From: Salinisphaera sp. T31B1
GTDB taxonomy: Bacteria > Pseudomonadota > Gammaproteobacteria > Nevskiales > Salinisphaeraceae
Assembly: GCF_040361275.1 (NCBI RefSeq)
Contig: NZ_APNH01000005.1
Coordinates: forward strand, 310,001 to 374,000
Direction of reading: 5' to 3'
DNA: 64,000 nucleotides
A model generated the notes under the pieces. It was not told the DNA's origin. It made no database searches and worked only from the letters and a program-made list of their open reading frames with translations. Below, one piece after another: positions 1 through 8,445 of the stretch (positions are counted from its first letter, which is position 1; each line of letters begins with the position of its first letter). The position numbers were made by a program, and so were the translations under genes.

Positions 1-1
1 G

Positions 2-286
2 GCGCTGGCCACTGTGCCCGATTACGGCGACGTGGTCGCGAAAGTCGCATCCTCTGTGAATGCGGGCGCGCGGATTGCCAATTTTGAGTTGCAATGGCCG
101 GAGCGCTGGCCAACCTGGCTGGCTCGGTTGGCTGTCTTTTTGAATCGGCCGGCCGGGGTGACACCCGATATCGTCAGGCGCCGACCGGCGACTGCGATCG
201 AACGGTACTTCGAGCAGGTTGAGACCCGCGAACTTTATTTTGGCGCCGCTTATATCTGTTCCGGTACGGCTCCGAAAGAAAACTAA
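2..286 (+). CDS. SAM-dependent methyltransferase, C-terminal fragment (cut by window edge)
   Basis: The reading frame is open from the first bases of the window and ends with TAA at 284-286, so only the last 94 codons are visible. Phrases such as FELQWPERWPTWLARL and VETRELYFGAAYICSG resemble the C-terminal end of class I SAM methyltransferases that act on small molecules. The AdoMet-binding motif would lie upstream and is not seen, so the substrate is unknown. A GTG at 14 is in frame but is only an internal codon if the gene began upstream. Whether this gene is chromosomal or the outermost gene of the mobile element cannot be decided here. Confidence 0.6.
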   Translation, partial: ALATVPDYGDVVAKVASSVNAGARIANFELQWPERWPTWLARLAVFLNRPAGVTPDIVRRRPATAIERYFEQVETRELYFGAAYICSGTAPKEN

Positions 287-834
287 TCACGAGTGCGAGT
301 ACCGCCCAAACCAGGCGCAAAATCACGTTTTTTCCTCGTCCATGCGCGATTTTTAGACCGTTCAGGCTGCATCCCAAGCCGTAGTGCGTTCTGAAAACGG
401 ATAGAAGCAAATCGCCAAGCTCGCCAATGGGTCGCCAATCGACCGGCCCACCACCCGTGGAACAAGGCGTTTAGCACGAGACCAAGCAATACGGCGCTCG
501 CTAGGTTAGTTATCGTGCTGAGTCGGGTGTTCTTGAGTTAGGTATTTGCCTGCGCGGTAGCGGTCGCCACGAGACGTAAGGGTATAAGTGCGGCCTTATT
601 CTTAAAACACCGAGCCATCCGTGGGCGTCGCAAGATTGGAAAGTGTCGATGCACGTAAAGGACAACAATCCCCACGCGGTAATAGGGTATTCAATACCGC
701 GTACCGCGATTTGGCAGACACAGGACAACACAGCTCGGACTTAATAATAAAGCATCATAATACGTTGAATTAATTATTATTTTATATATAGTGCCCCCTC
801 AGTGTCTACAGGTTCCGCTTGAGGGAACCCTGCC
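287..834. other. Intergenic region without a supportable gene
   Basis: Several short open frames exist on the minus strand, but none has a recognisable domain or a good ribosome binding site. The last 100 bases (about 740-790) are strongly AT-rich and probably hold the promoter of the ZIP gene at 835. A 10-base match to the tRNA-Leu T-arm occurs at 294-303, in the opposite orientation. Confidence 0.5.
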
Positions 835-1548
835 TTGTATCTACAACCGCAGCTCTACACGCTGATTCCGGTTGCCGCTGCCGCACTGTCGGGGGTCGTG
901 GCCGCGATCCGAGCGCCTGGAGAACAGGCAACCAGCGCCGTGCAGCACTTGGCCGCCGGGATTGTATTCGCGGCAGCGGCTATCGAACTTGTTCCGGGCG
1001 TATTGCACTCGGCGCCGCTACCCGCCATCGTCGGTTCCGGGCTGGTGATTCTGGTTATGTTCGCGATGCGTCACATCAGTGATGCAAAAGAGCGACGGGC
1101 AAAGCGGCAGGGTTCGCCGCTGGCGATCGGTCTGATCGCGACCATCGGCATCGACTTCTTTATTGACGGCGTGGTGCTCGGTGCCGGCTTCGCTAACAAC
1201 AGCCAAACCGGCATCTTGCTCACCATCGCGATTACGCTGGAATATCTGTTCGTCGGCCTCGCCCTCGCGGCAACTCTGCCGACCCGGTCGCCTTGGGCAT
1301 TGATCTCACTGCCGACTGGCCTTGCCCTATTTACGATTGTCGGTACGGCATTGGGTGTCGCCGTGCTTACTGGCGCCTCAAAACCGGTCATGGCCGCCGT
1401 GCTGGGCTTTGGCGCCATGGTGTTCATGTATCTGGTGACCGAAGAGCTGCTTGTCAAAGCGCATGAACAGGGCGATACCGCATTCGGGTCGGCCACTTTC
1501 TTCATCGGCTTCCTCTGCTATCTCCTGATTGAGCAGGCGCTCGCGTAG
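835..1548 (+). CDS. ZIP family divalent metal transporter
   Basis: This 237-residue integral membrane protein has the pattern of the ZIP (zinc/iron-regulated transporter) family. Hydrophobic segments cover almost the whole length, and metal-site motifs recur: SAVQHLAAGIVFAAAAIE, then IGIDFFIDGVVLGAGF, then TLEYLFVGLAL. The conserved His/Asp/Glu residues of the transport site are in TM2, TM4 and TM5. ZIP proteins normally bring Zn2+ or related metals into the cytoplasm, although prokaryotic members with export roles are known. The start is TTG at 835 with GAGGGA about ten bases upstream; a later start is possible. It converges on the metal-export operon whose last gene ends at 1706. Metal specificity is not visible. 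Confidence 0.85.
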   Translation: MYLQPQLYTLIPVAAAALSGVVAAIRAPGEQATSAVQHLAAGIVFAAAAIELVPGVLHSAPLPAIVGSGLVILVMFAMRHISDAKERRAKRQGSPLAIGLIATIGIDFFIDGVVLGAGFANNSQTGILLTIAITLEYLFVGLALAATLPTRSPWALISLPTGLALFTIVGTALGVAVLTGASKPVMAAVLGFGAMVFMYLVTEELLVKAHEQGDTAFGSATFFIGFLCYLLIEQALA

Positions 1549-1705
1549 CTACTACCACAGAGACTTAGCGTACGAGCTTTTCTGTTTCGTGAATTGACCG
1601 CTCGCTGCGATCTAAAAACCGCTTCCGCAGGAGGGGACCTCGTCTCATTCGGCGAGAAAGGCAAGGCGCCACACTCGGGCGGCGGCTCTCGACGGTCGTA
1701 AACCG

Positions 1706-2611
1706 TCACGACCGCTTCTCGTCACCTGTACTCGTCTCACAATCAGCCAGGTTTACTGATGTTTCGGCCTGCAACGTCGTGTGTGTGATCTCGAATCGCT
1801 CGTTGAGCACCGCTTGCAGTTGTGGGAGAAGTGCTTCCCACTGAGTCATGTCAACTGGCTGGACGTGGGCCGAGAGGGCATGGCGGCTCGATGACAACGA
1901 CCAAATGTGCACGTGATGAACGCCTGTGACGCCGTCAATCTTGACCAATTCCCGCTCGACTTCTCTGACATCAATGCCCTTCGGGACACCTTCCATGAGT
2001 ACTCGCAATACGTCGCGTAGAATGCCAACACTACCGATGGCAATCAACACGCTGATGAACAGTGATAAAAGCGGATCGATCGGCAGCCAGCCGGTCATAT
2101 AGATAATCAAGCCGGCCGCAAGCGCGGCCACTGAGCCAGCCAAGTCGCCCACGACGTGCAACAGCGCCGCTCGCACGTTTATGCTTTTTTCGCCGCGCAT
2201 CAGAAGCCAGGCTACGGCAATATTCACGATCAGGCCGACGAACGCGACGGCCATCACCGTGGCGCCGCCAACCGGTTGCGGATTGGCCAGCCGCTCTATC
2301 GCTGCAATAACGATCCAGACGACAATGCCGAACATGAACAGAACGTTGACCAGTGCACCTATCACTTCGGCTCGGGGAAGCCCATAGGTGTGATTTGTAG
2401 AGGCGGGACGCTGGCTCAGCCACGCCGCAAAAGCACCGATTCCTAGTGACATGGAGTCCGTGATCATGTGGCCGGCGTCGGCCACCAAGGCCAACGAGTT
2501 GGCCCATAGGCCGCCCACTACTTCGACGCCCGCATATGCGGTCGTGAATAACAAGGCAACCAACAGCAGGTTAGTGCTGCCGTGACTATGACTGTGGTCA
2601 TGTCCTGACAT
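1706..2611 (-). CDS. Cation diffusion facilitator, CzcD/ZitB-like Zn(II) exporter
   Basis: This 301-residue protein starts with a His-rich stretch (HDHSHSHG). It has six predicted membrane helices and a C-terminal cytoplasmic metallochaperone-like domain (HHVHIWSLSSSRHALSAHV). The Zn site is visible as HMITD in TM2 (after ADAG) and HVVGD in TM5, the HxxxD pair typical of zinc/cadmium-selective CDF proteins. These exchange cytoplasmic Zn2+ for H+ and pass it to the periplasm, where the RND pump encoded upstream could remove it. It is the last gene of the minus-strand metal operon, 57 bases after the SEL1 gene. The ATG at 2611 is preceded by CAGGAGAT. Confidence 0.92.
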   Translation of the reverse strand: MSGHDHSHSHGSTNLLLVALLFTTAYAGVEVVGGLWANSLALVADAGHMITDSMSLGIGAFAAWLSQRPASTNHTYGLPRAEVIGALVNVLFMFGIVVWIVIAAIERLANPQPVGGATVMAVAFVGLIVNIAVAWLLMRGEKSINVRAALLHVVGDLAGSVAALAAGLIIYMTGWLPIDPLLSLFISVLIAIGSVGILRDVLRVLMEGVPKGIDVREVERELVKIDGVTGVHHVHIWSLSSSRHALSAHVQPVDMTQWEALLPQLQAVLNERFEITHTTLQAETSVNLADCETSTGDEKRS

Positions 2612-2668
2612 GATTATCTCCTGACAGGTTGGGTCAATAATCCAAGGCTCTATATCTTGCCAAGCGGA

Positions 2669-3697
2669 TTAGTTCGCATCGCCCGCCTGAGAGCGCGACT
2701 CGAAGGCTTCCAAACCCGAAATCGGATCCGAGCTTCCGTTATCGAAATAGCTGTTTTCCCGATGGCCATGGGTTTGCGCGGGTGCAATTTGGGCGGCCAA
2801 TTGTTTTGAGAGTGTTTTCGCCTGCTCAAGCTGTTCGGGGCCTAGTACTTTCGGGAAAGCCTCGCGGTTCTTGATGGCAGCAGGAACACCTTGACTGGCA
2901 GCCAATTCAGACCAAGCGTACGCTTTGACGAGATTCTTCTCGACTCCTTTGCCGAGCGCATACAGCGCACTGAGGTTGTATTGTGCGATCGGCGAATTGC
3001 GAAAAGCAGCGCGCTCGAGCCAGCGGAACGCTTTTTCATCATCGGCTGCGACCCCACTGCCCGATGCGTATTTCGTACCGACTTTTATCTGGGCGTCAAC
3101 CACGCCCTGCCTAGCAGCTCTGATGAACCACAAGAACGCCGTAGCCTCGTTCTTCGTCACGCCTCGCCCATCTTCGTACAGCCGCCCAATATTATATTGA
3201 GCTGGCGCATACCCCTGGGCGGCGGAAGACTCATACAAAGTTGCAGCACGCGCCAAGTCTCGGGGCTCGTTGGCCTCGCCTTTGCGATACAGCTCGGCCA
3301 AGCGGAACTGGGCCAGTACCAATTCGTGGTCGGCGGCGGCATGCAGCCATTTCGATGCCTGCTCGGCGTCTTTCTCGCTTACATCGACGCCTTGAGTCAG
3401 CAACAAATACATATTGTACTGGGCCACCGGATGACCCTGTTCTGCGGCGCGTTGGAACCACTCGCGGGCCTTGTCCTCGTCCTTCCTCAGTCCATCGCCG
3501 ATAGCATAGGCTTTTCCGATCGAATTCTGAGCCTCCGCTTCGCCCGCCTGTGCACGCTCGTAGGTCTTGAGGATACGGGTCCGAACTGCTTCGTTTTCGA
3601 CCGTTATATCGGGCGATTGATCGGCCGAGCAGGCGCTAAGCAGGACGGCACATATCAACGCGAGACCCGTCAGTTTACGGATGTCATGGCGGCTCAT
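2669..3697 (-). CDS. SEL1-repeat lipoprotein of the metal operon
   Basis: This 342-residue protein has a lipoprotein signal peptide ending in the lipobox LLSAC (residues about 19-23). About six SEL1/TPR-like repeats of 36 residues follow, recognisable by AQNSIGKAYAIGDG, AQYNIGRLYEDGRGV and AQYNLSALYALGKGV. Such repeats form a helical solenoid for protein-protein contact. The start ATG overlaps the stop of the PII-like gene (ATGA), so the two are translationally coupled. Its placement inside a heavy-metal RND operon suggests a scaffold or sensor role at the membrane, but that is inference. No catalytic residues were recognised. Confidence 0.85.
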   Translation of the reverse strand: MSRHDIRKLTGLALICAVLLSACSADQSPDITVENEAVRTRILKTYERAQAGEAEAQNSIGKAYAIGDGLRKDEDKAREWFQRAAEQGHPVAQYNMYLLLTQGVDVSEKDAEQASKWLHAAADHELVLAQFRLAELYRKGEANEPRDLARAATLYESSAAQGYAPAQYNIGRLYEDGRGVTKNEATAFLWFIRAARQGVVDAQIKVGTKYASGSGVAADDEKAFRWLERAAFRNSPIAQYNLSALYALGKGVEKNLVKAYAWSELAASQGVPAAIKNREAFPKVLGPEQLEQAKTLSKQLAAQIAPAQTHGHRENSYFDNGSSDPISGLEAFESRSQAGDAN

Positions 3698-4023
3698 GGC
3701 GCCCCCATATCAGAGTCGTGTCCGCCATCGGCAATTCGAACGGCTCGACCGAGGTCGGACACAAAAACCCGACCATCGCCAGGGTGTCCGCTCCCGGTGC
3801 GGGCATGAGCGACGATTACCTCCACCACTCTATCGGCCAAGGCGTCGCCGACATCGATCTCCAGTTTTGCCATATCAATTCGTACTAGTCCGCCCTCATC
3901 TGTCGCGTGGCCGTATTCACGGAGGTGCACGACGGCGATCCCGGGCATTCCCGGGATCGCGGCCAATGCATCGATGACCTTGTCGAGCATGTGCTCACGC
4001 ACGTAGGCTTTTATTTCTTTCAT
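3694..4023 (-). CDS. PII-like protein of the heavy-metal RND operon
   Basis: This 109-residue protein has the PII (GlnB) fold pattern: N-terminal MKEIKAYVREHMLDKVIDAL (usual GlnB start: xxIxAxIRPFKLDxVxxAL), a central T-loop region REYGHATDEGG, and a C-loop-like ARTGSGHPGDGRVFV. The tyrosine used for uridylylation in GlnB (RGAEY) is absent, so classical nitrogen signalling is unlikely. PII-like proteins beside CzcA-type pumps are a recurring association in proteobacteria; their ligand is not established from this sequence. It lies 14 bases downstream of the pump gene and overlaps the SEL1 lipoprotein gene by four bases. A good GGAGGAAA ribosome binding site precedes ATG 4023. Confidence 0.82.
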   Translation of the reverse strand: MKEIKAYVREHMLDKVIDALAAIPGMPGIAVVHLREYGHATDEGGLVRIDMAKLEIDVGDALADRVVEVIVAHARTGSGHPGDGRVFVSDLGRAVRIADGGHDSDMGAP

Positions 4024-4037
4024 GGGTTTCCTCCTGT

Positions 4038-7000
4038 TTACACGTCGACTTCGCGCCGAGGTTCGGCGAACCAGCGGTAGATGCTCGGCAGCACCAACAG
4101 CGTGAGCAGCGTCGAAGTGATGAGCCCACCGATGACGACGGCGGCCAGCGGGCGCTGCACGTTCGAGCCGATACCGTCAGCCAGCAACAACGGAATCAGC
4201 CCGAGAATGGCGACCGACGCCGTCATGAGAACCGGACGTAGCCGGTGCTCGGCGCCCGTGCGCACGGCTTCGGCCATTTCCATGCCCTGATCGCGCAGCT
4301 GATTGATATAAGACACCAGCACCACGCCGTTTAGCACCGCCACGCCGAATACGGCGATAAAGCCCACGGCTGCCGGCACCGAGACATAGAGCCCGGAAAC
4401 CCAGAGCGCGAAGATGCCGCCGGTGATCGCGAACGGCACGTTCAAGAAGATCAGGGCGGCATAGCGCAGGCTGCCGAACGCGCTGAACAACAGTAGAAAG
4501 ATCAGCCCCAGCGTGACCGGCACGACCAGATACAGTCGGGCCATGGCGCGCTGCTGGTTCTTGAACTGGCCGCCGAACTCGACGAAATAGCCCGGCGGCA
4601 TATCGATGTTGGCGTCGATACGCTGGCGCAGATCGCGCACCACGCTGCCCATGTCGCGGCCGCGCACGTTCATCTGCACATAGATCCGCCGGCTGGCCTT
4701 GGAACGCGATATTTTCTTCGGCCCGGTATAGACCTCGATATCGGCGACCCGCGACAACGGCACGATCTCACCGCTGCTACTGCGGAGCGGCAGCGCCCGA
4801 ATGGAATCCAGACGCTCGCGCTGATCTTTCTGTAGGCGCAGGAAGATATCGAATCGACGCACGTTGTCGAACACCTGGCCGACAGTCGCGCCACCCACGC
4901 CCACGTTGAGCGTGCTGAGCACGTCATCCACGGCGATCCCGTAGCGCGCCAGCGCGCCGCGATCCGGCTTGACCACGATCTGGCGCTTGCCGCTTTGCTG
5001 CTGCGTGCGTACGTCGACCGCACCCGGCACTTGGCGTGCCTGCACACTCACCTCCTGGCCGAGACGAGCCAGCGTATCCAGGTCTTCCCCGAAAATACTG
5101 CCGACCAGCTGAGCCTGCACCCCGGAGAGCAATTCATCGGTACGCAGCTGGATCGGTTGCGAGAAGTTATTGGCCAGCCCCGGAATTTGCTCGTTGACCT
5201 TTTCCGACATCGCCGACTGTAACTGCTCGTAGGAACGACCCGACTGCCACTCATCCAACGGTTTCAGATTGACCGTGGTAGCCACGACATTGACCGGTTC
5301 CGGGTCGCCGCCCACCTCGGCGCGGCCGACCCGCGAGTAGCTGCCGGTGACTTCCGGGAAATCGCCCATCACCGATTCGACGCGCTTGCCGTATTCGATT
5401 GCCGAATCCAGGCTCGCGCCGGGCGGCAGGGTCGATCGCACCATGAACGTGCCTTCGCGAAGGGTCGGAACGAATTCCGTACCCAGCTGCGGGAAGATTG
5501 CCAGACTCGCGATGAACAGGACCACGGCCACCCCCAGCACCACGGCCGGCACCTTGAGTACCGCATCGCGCATCGGCCGATAACCGCGCTTGATCCAGCC
5601 GATCAGCCGCGGCTCACCGTGCACGCTGTCCTTCTTGAACACCATCGTGGTCAATACCGGCACCAGCGTGAGGGCCAGTAGCAACGCGCCCAGCAGGGCA
5701 AAGCTGATGGTATAGGCCATCGGCGAGAACAGCTTGCCTTCCACGCCCTGCAGGGTGAACAGCGGCAGGAAGACGATGATGATGATGGCCATGGCGAACG
5801 TGATCGGACGTGCAACTTCGCGCGCGGCCTCGCTGACCAGCCGGAGCATCGAGATGTCTTCCCCGGCGCGTTCTTCCATATGCCGGAAGATGTTCTCGAT
5901 CATCACCACTGAGCCATCGACCATCATGCCGATACCGATCGCGAGCCCGCCCAGACTCATGAGGTTGGCCGACAGGCCGACCGCGTTCATGGCGATGAAC
6001 GCGACCAACACCGACAGCGGCAGGCTGGCCACCACGATCAGCGTCGAGCGCAGGTTGCCGAGGAACAGATACAACAGGATGAACACCAGCACCGCGCCTT
6101 CGAGCAACGCATCCTCAACGGTGCCGATCGCTTTTTCGACCAAATTCGCCTGCGAATAGTAGGCGTTGATATGCAGACCGTCCGGCAACGAGGATTCGAT
6201 CGTGTCGATCCGTTCCTCGACGTCAGCCAATACCTGCTGGGTATTGGTGCCAATCAACTTGAGCACATAGCCGCCGACGGCTTCTTCGCCGCTGGCCAGT
6301 TGCGTGCCACGGCGAATGGCCGCCCCATATTGCACCTCTGCAACATCGCCGATCGTGACCGGTGTGCCGTTATTCTCGGCCACCACGATATTGCGGATAT
6401 CCGCCAGGCCTTGCGCGTCGGCCGCGATCCAGCCGTAGCCGCGCACGATATATTCCTCGCCGCCGCGTTCAATGAACGACGCGCCGACGTTGCGGTTGTT
6501 GGCCTCAAGCGCACCGCGCACGTCGGCCACGGTCAGGTCACGCGCCAACAGCGCATTGCTGTCGAGGCGCACCTGATACTGTTTTTCCTCGCCGCCAATC
6601 GACAGTACGCCGGTCACGCCGGGTACCGTCAACAGCTGCGGCTTGACGATCCAGTCCTGAATCTCGCGTTTTTCCATCAGCGAGAAATCCGCGCCGTCTT
6701 CGGCTTCCAGAGTGTACTTGAGGATATTGCCCAGGCCGGTGGTGATCGGCCCGAGCTGGGGTTCGCCCAGCCCGGTCGGTATCTCGCGGCGCGCAGCCGT
6801 CAGGCGTTGACTGACCAGCTGGCGGGCAAAATAGATATCGGTGCCGTCCTCGAAATAGACGCTCACCCGGGACAGGCCGAAGATGGACGTCGATTGCACC
6901 TTGTCCAGACCGGGCAGGCCGTACATGCTGATTTCGATGGGGTAGGAAATTTGCGTTTCGATATCGACCGGCGATAATCCGGGCGAGGCCGTAAAGATCT

Positions 7001-7142
7001 GTACCAGGGTTGGTGACGCGTCCGGGTACGCGTCTACCGCCAGTTGGTTATAAGACAAGTAACCGCCGATAGCCAGCGCGATAATCGCCACGAGCACCAT
7101 CAGACGGTTCGCTATGGCATAGCGAACGATTGCATCAATCAT
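4038..7142 (-). CDS. Heavy-metal efflux RND pump, CzcA/CusA family
   Basis: This 1034-residue inner-membrane proton antiporter has typical RND architecture: TM1 at the N-terminus, a large periplasmic domain, TM2-6, a second periplasmic domain and TM8-12. It would take metal from the periplasm or cytoplasm and deliver it to the adaptor and outer-membrane channel encoded just upstream. The TM4 relay reads GLAIGIGMMVDGSVVMIEN, so the Asp and Glu equivalent to CzcA D408 and E415 are present. The first Asp (DFG, D402 in CzcA) is replaced by Ala, as in CusA-like and some Ni-type pumps. Substrate is therefore not safely Zn/Cd/Co. The family is certain, but the metal is not. Confidence 0.95.
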   Translation of the reverse strand: MIDAIVRYAIANRLMVLVAIIALAIGGYLSYNQLAVDAYPDASPTLVQIFTASPGLSPVDIETQISYPIEISMYGLPGLDKVQSTSIFGLSRVSVYFEDGTDIYFARQLVSQRLTAARREIPTGLGEPQLGPITTGLGNILKYTLEAEDGADFSLMEKREIQDWIVKPQLLTVPGVTGVLSIGGEEKQYQVRLDSNALLARDLTVADVRGALEANNRNVGASFIERGGEEYIVRGYGWIAADAQGLADIRNIVVAENNGTPVTIGDVAEVQYGAAIRRGTQLASGEEAVGGYVLKLIGTNTQQVLADVEERIDTIESSLPDGLHINAYYSQANLVEKAIGTVEDALLEGAVLVFILLYLFLGNLRSTLIVVASLPLSVLVAFIAMNAVGLSANLMSLGGLAIGIGMMVDGSVVMIENIFRHMEERAGEDISMLRLVSEAAREVARPITFAMAIIIIVFLPLFTLQGVEGKLFSPMAYTISFALLGALLLALTLVPVLTTMVFKKDSVHGEPRLIGWIKRGYRPMRDAVLKVPAVVLGVAVVLFIASLAIFPQLGTEFVPTLREGTFMVRSTLPPGASLDSAIEYGKRVESVMGDFPEVTGSYSRVGRAEVGGDPEPVNVVATTVNLKPLDEWQSGRSYEQLQSAMSEKVNEQIPGLANNFSQPIQLRTDELLSGVQAQLVGSIFGEDLDTLARLGQEVSVQARQVPGAVDVRTQQQSGKRQIVVKPDRGALARYGIAVDDVLSTLNVGVGGATVGQVFDNVRRFDIFLRLQKDQRERLDSIRALPLRSSSGEIVPLSRVADIEVYTGPKKISRSKASRRIYVQMNVRGRDMGSVVRDLRQRIDANIDMPPGYFVEFGGQFKNQQRAMARLYLVVPVTLGLIFLLLFSAFGSLRYAALIFLNVPFAITGGIFALWVSGLYVSVPAAVGFIAVFGVAVLNGVVLVSYINQLRDQGMEMAEAVRTGAEHRLRPVLMTASVAILGLIPLLLADGIGSNVQRPLAAVVIGGLITSTLLTLLVLPSIYRWFAEPRREVDV

Positions 7143-7155
7143 GTGCGGCTCCGGA

Positions 7156-8445
7156 TTAGTGGCTGTGCGCCGCGCTGCGGCCGCCGGCCGTCATCGCGGA
7201 AGCCAAATCGAAGGACCCGTGGGTGACAACCGCGTCGTTCGCGTTCAGTCCCTGGCGTATCTCGACCTGGCCGCCCCCCTCATCGCCGAGCTTCACGGGC
7301 ACCGCGTGGAACGCGCCGGATTCATCGCCGGGCACGAACACGATGTCGCGTTCACCCATGCTCTGTACGGCATCGATAGGCACCAGCGCGAATTGGCGTT
7401 CGGATTCGGTCTGTATGCGGGCGGTCCCGAACATGCCGGTCTTGAGCACGCCGTCCGGGTTGTCGACGGTGGCGCGCACGCGCACCGTGCGGCTCTGTGC
7501 ATCCAGTTCGGCCGAAATCCAGTCGACCGTGCCGGTGAAGGCCTGGTCGGGCAATGGACGAACCGTCAGTTTGACCGTCAAGCCTGTTTGCAGCCGCGGC
7601 AGCGACTGCTCATCGGCTTCGATAATCACCCACATGCGGCTGTTGTCAACGACATGAATCGGCGTTTCGTTGGCGCTGACCGATTGTCCCGGCACCAGAT
7701 CGCGCTGCTGGACAACGCCAGCCATCGGTGTCGTGAGTGGGTAGCGCGACAGCGGCGCACCGTTGTTCGACCCGATATTGTCGATAGCGGCTTCATTCAT
7801 GCCGTAGAGCTTGAGCTCGCCACGCGCGGCTTCGCGCTCTGCCCGTGCCTGTGAATACTTCGCCCGCGACTCGAGCAACGTGGCCTCGCTGATAATCTTG
7901 TCGTCGGCCAGCTTCTTGTTGCGCTGATACGCCGCCAAGCGGGTCTGGTAGCGCGCGGCTGCGGTCAGGTACGCTGCCTTCGACTGGCCCAATGCGACGC
8001 TGTCTAGGATCGCGACGGTATCGCCGGCCTCGACCCGAGCGCCCAGATCAGCGGTGACTTTGAGCACTTTGGCGCTCAAGCGCGGACCGATACGCGCCAC
8101 TCGATCGCTGTCAAAGGCAACCGTGGCCGGCGCGCTGACCACTGCGGTCGCACTGCCCGATCCGGCCTTGCCGACCTTTATATCCAGTCGGCTGCGTTGG
8201 GCGGGCGTCAGATGGACCCGGTCCGGGGATTCTTCATCGGCATGATCCTCTCGACCAGCCGCGTTTTCGCTGTCGTGCGTCGGCTCGGAATCGTGCTTAT
8301 CCGCGTTGTCGGCGCCCTGTTGCGACGCCTTCTCCGGGGTCTGGTTATTGGACGGCGGCGCGGGCTGGCCACCGGTGTCGCTACAACCGGCAACGGTCAA
8401 CGCCACTGCAATGAAAAACAGGGAAAAACTGCTGCGACAAATCAT
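7156..8445 (-). CDS. Periplasmic adaptor (membrane fusion) subunit of the metal RND pump, CzcB-like
   Basis: This 429-residue protein carries a lipoprotein-type signal peptide (ALTVAGC, Cys near residue 21). A hydrophilic His/Asp/Glu-rich stretch follows (DKHDSEPTHDSEN, REDHADEESPD), as in metal-binding N-termini of CzcB/CusB. After it come lipoyl/barrel-sandwich halves (VLKVTADLGARVEAGDTVAIL and LTTPMAGVVQQRDLVPGQSV), a helical hairpin and a beta-barrel. It would bridge the RND pump and the TolC-like channel. The gene overlaps the channel gene by four bases (ATGA) and lies 13 bases before the pump gene. Confidence 0.93.
   Translation of the reverse strand: MICRSSFSLFFIAVALTVAGCSDTGGQPAPPSNNQTPEKASQQGADNADKHDSEPTHDSENAAGREDHADEESPDRVHLTPAQRSRLDIKVGKAGSGSATAVVSAPATVAFDSDRVARIGPRLSAKVLKVTADLGARVEAGDTVAILDSVALGQSKAAYLTAAARYQTRLAAYQRNKKLADDKIISEATLLESRAKYSQARAEREAARGELKLYGMNEAAIDNIGSNNGAPLSRYPLTTPMAGVVQQRDLVPGQSVSANETPIHVVDNSRMWVIIEADEQSLPRLQTGLTVKLTVRPLPDQAFTGTVDWISAELDAQSRTVRVRATVDNPDGVLKTGMFGTARIQTESERQFALVPIDAVQSMGERDIVFVPGDESGAFHAVPVKLGDEGGGQVEIRQGLNANDAVVTHGSFDLASAMTAGGRSAAHSH

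Noticed and set aside
283-310. A tRNA-like 3' fragment and possible att site (10-base match GAGTGCGAGT to the tRNA-Leu T-arm)
   Set aside because: The match is in inverted orientation relative to tRNA-Leu at 56086, is only ten bases, and lacks a TTC loop and acceptor stem. ICE borders need direct repeats.
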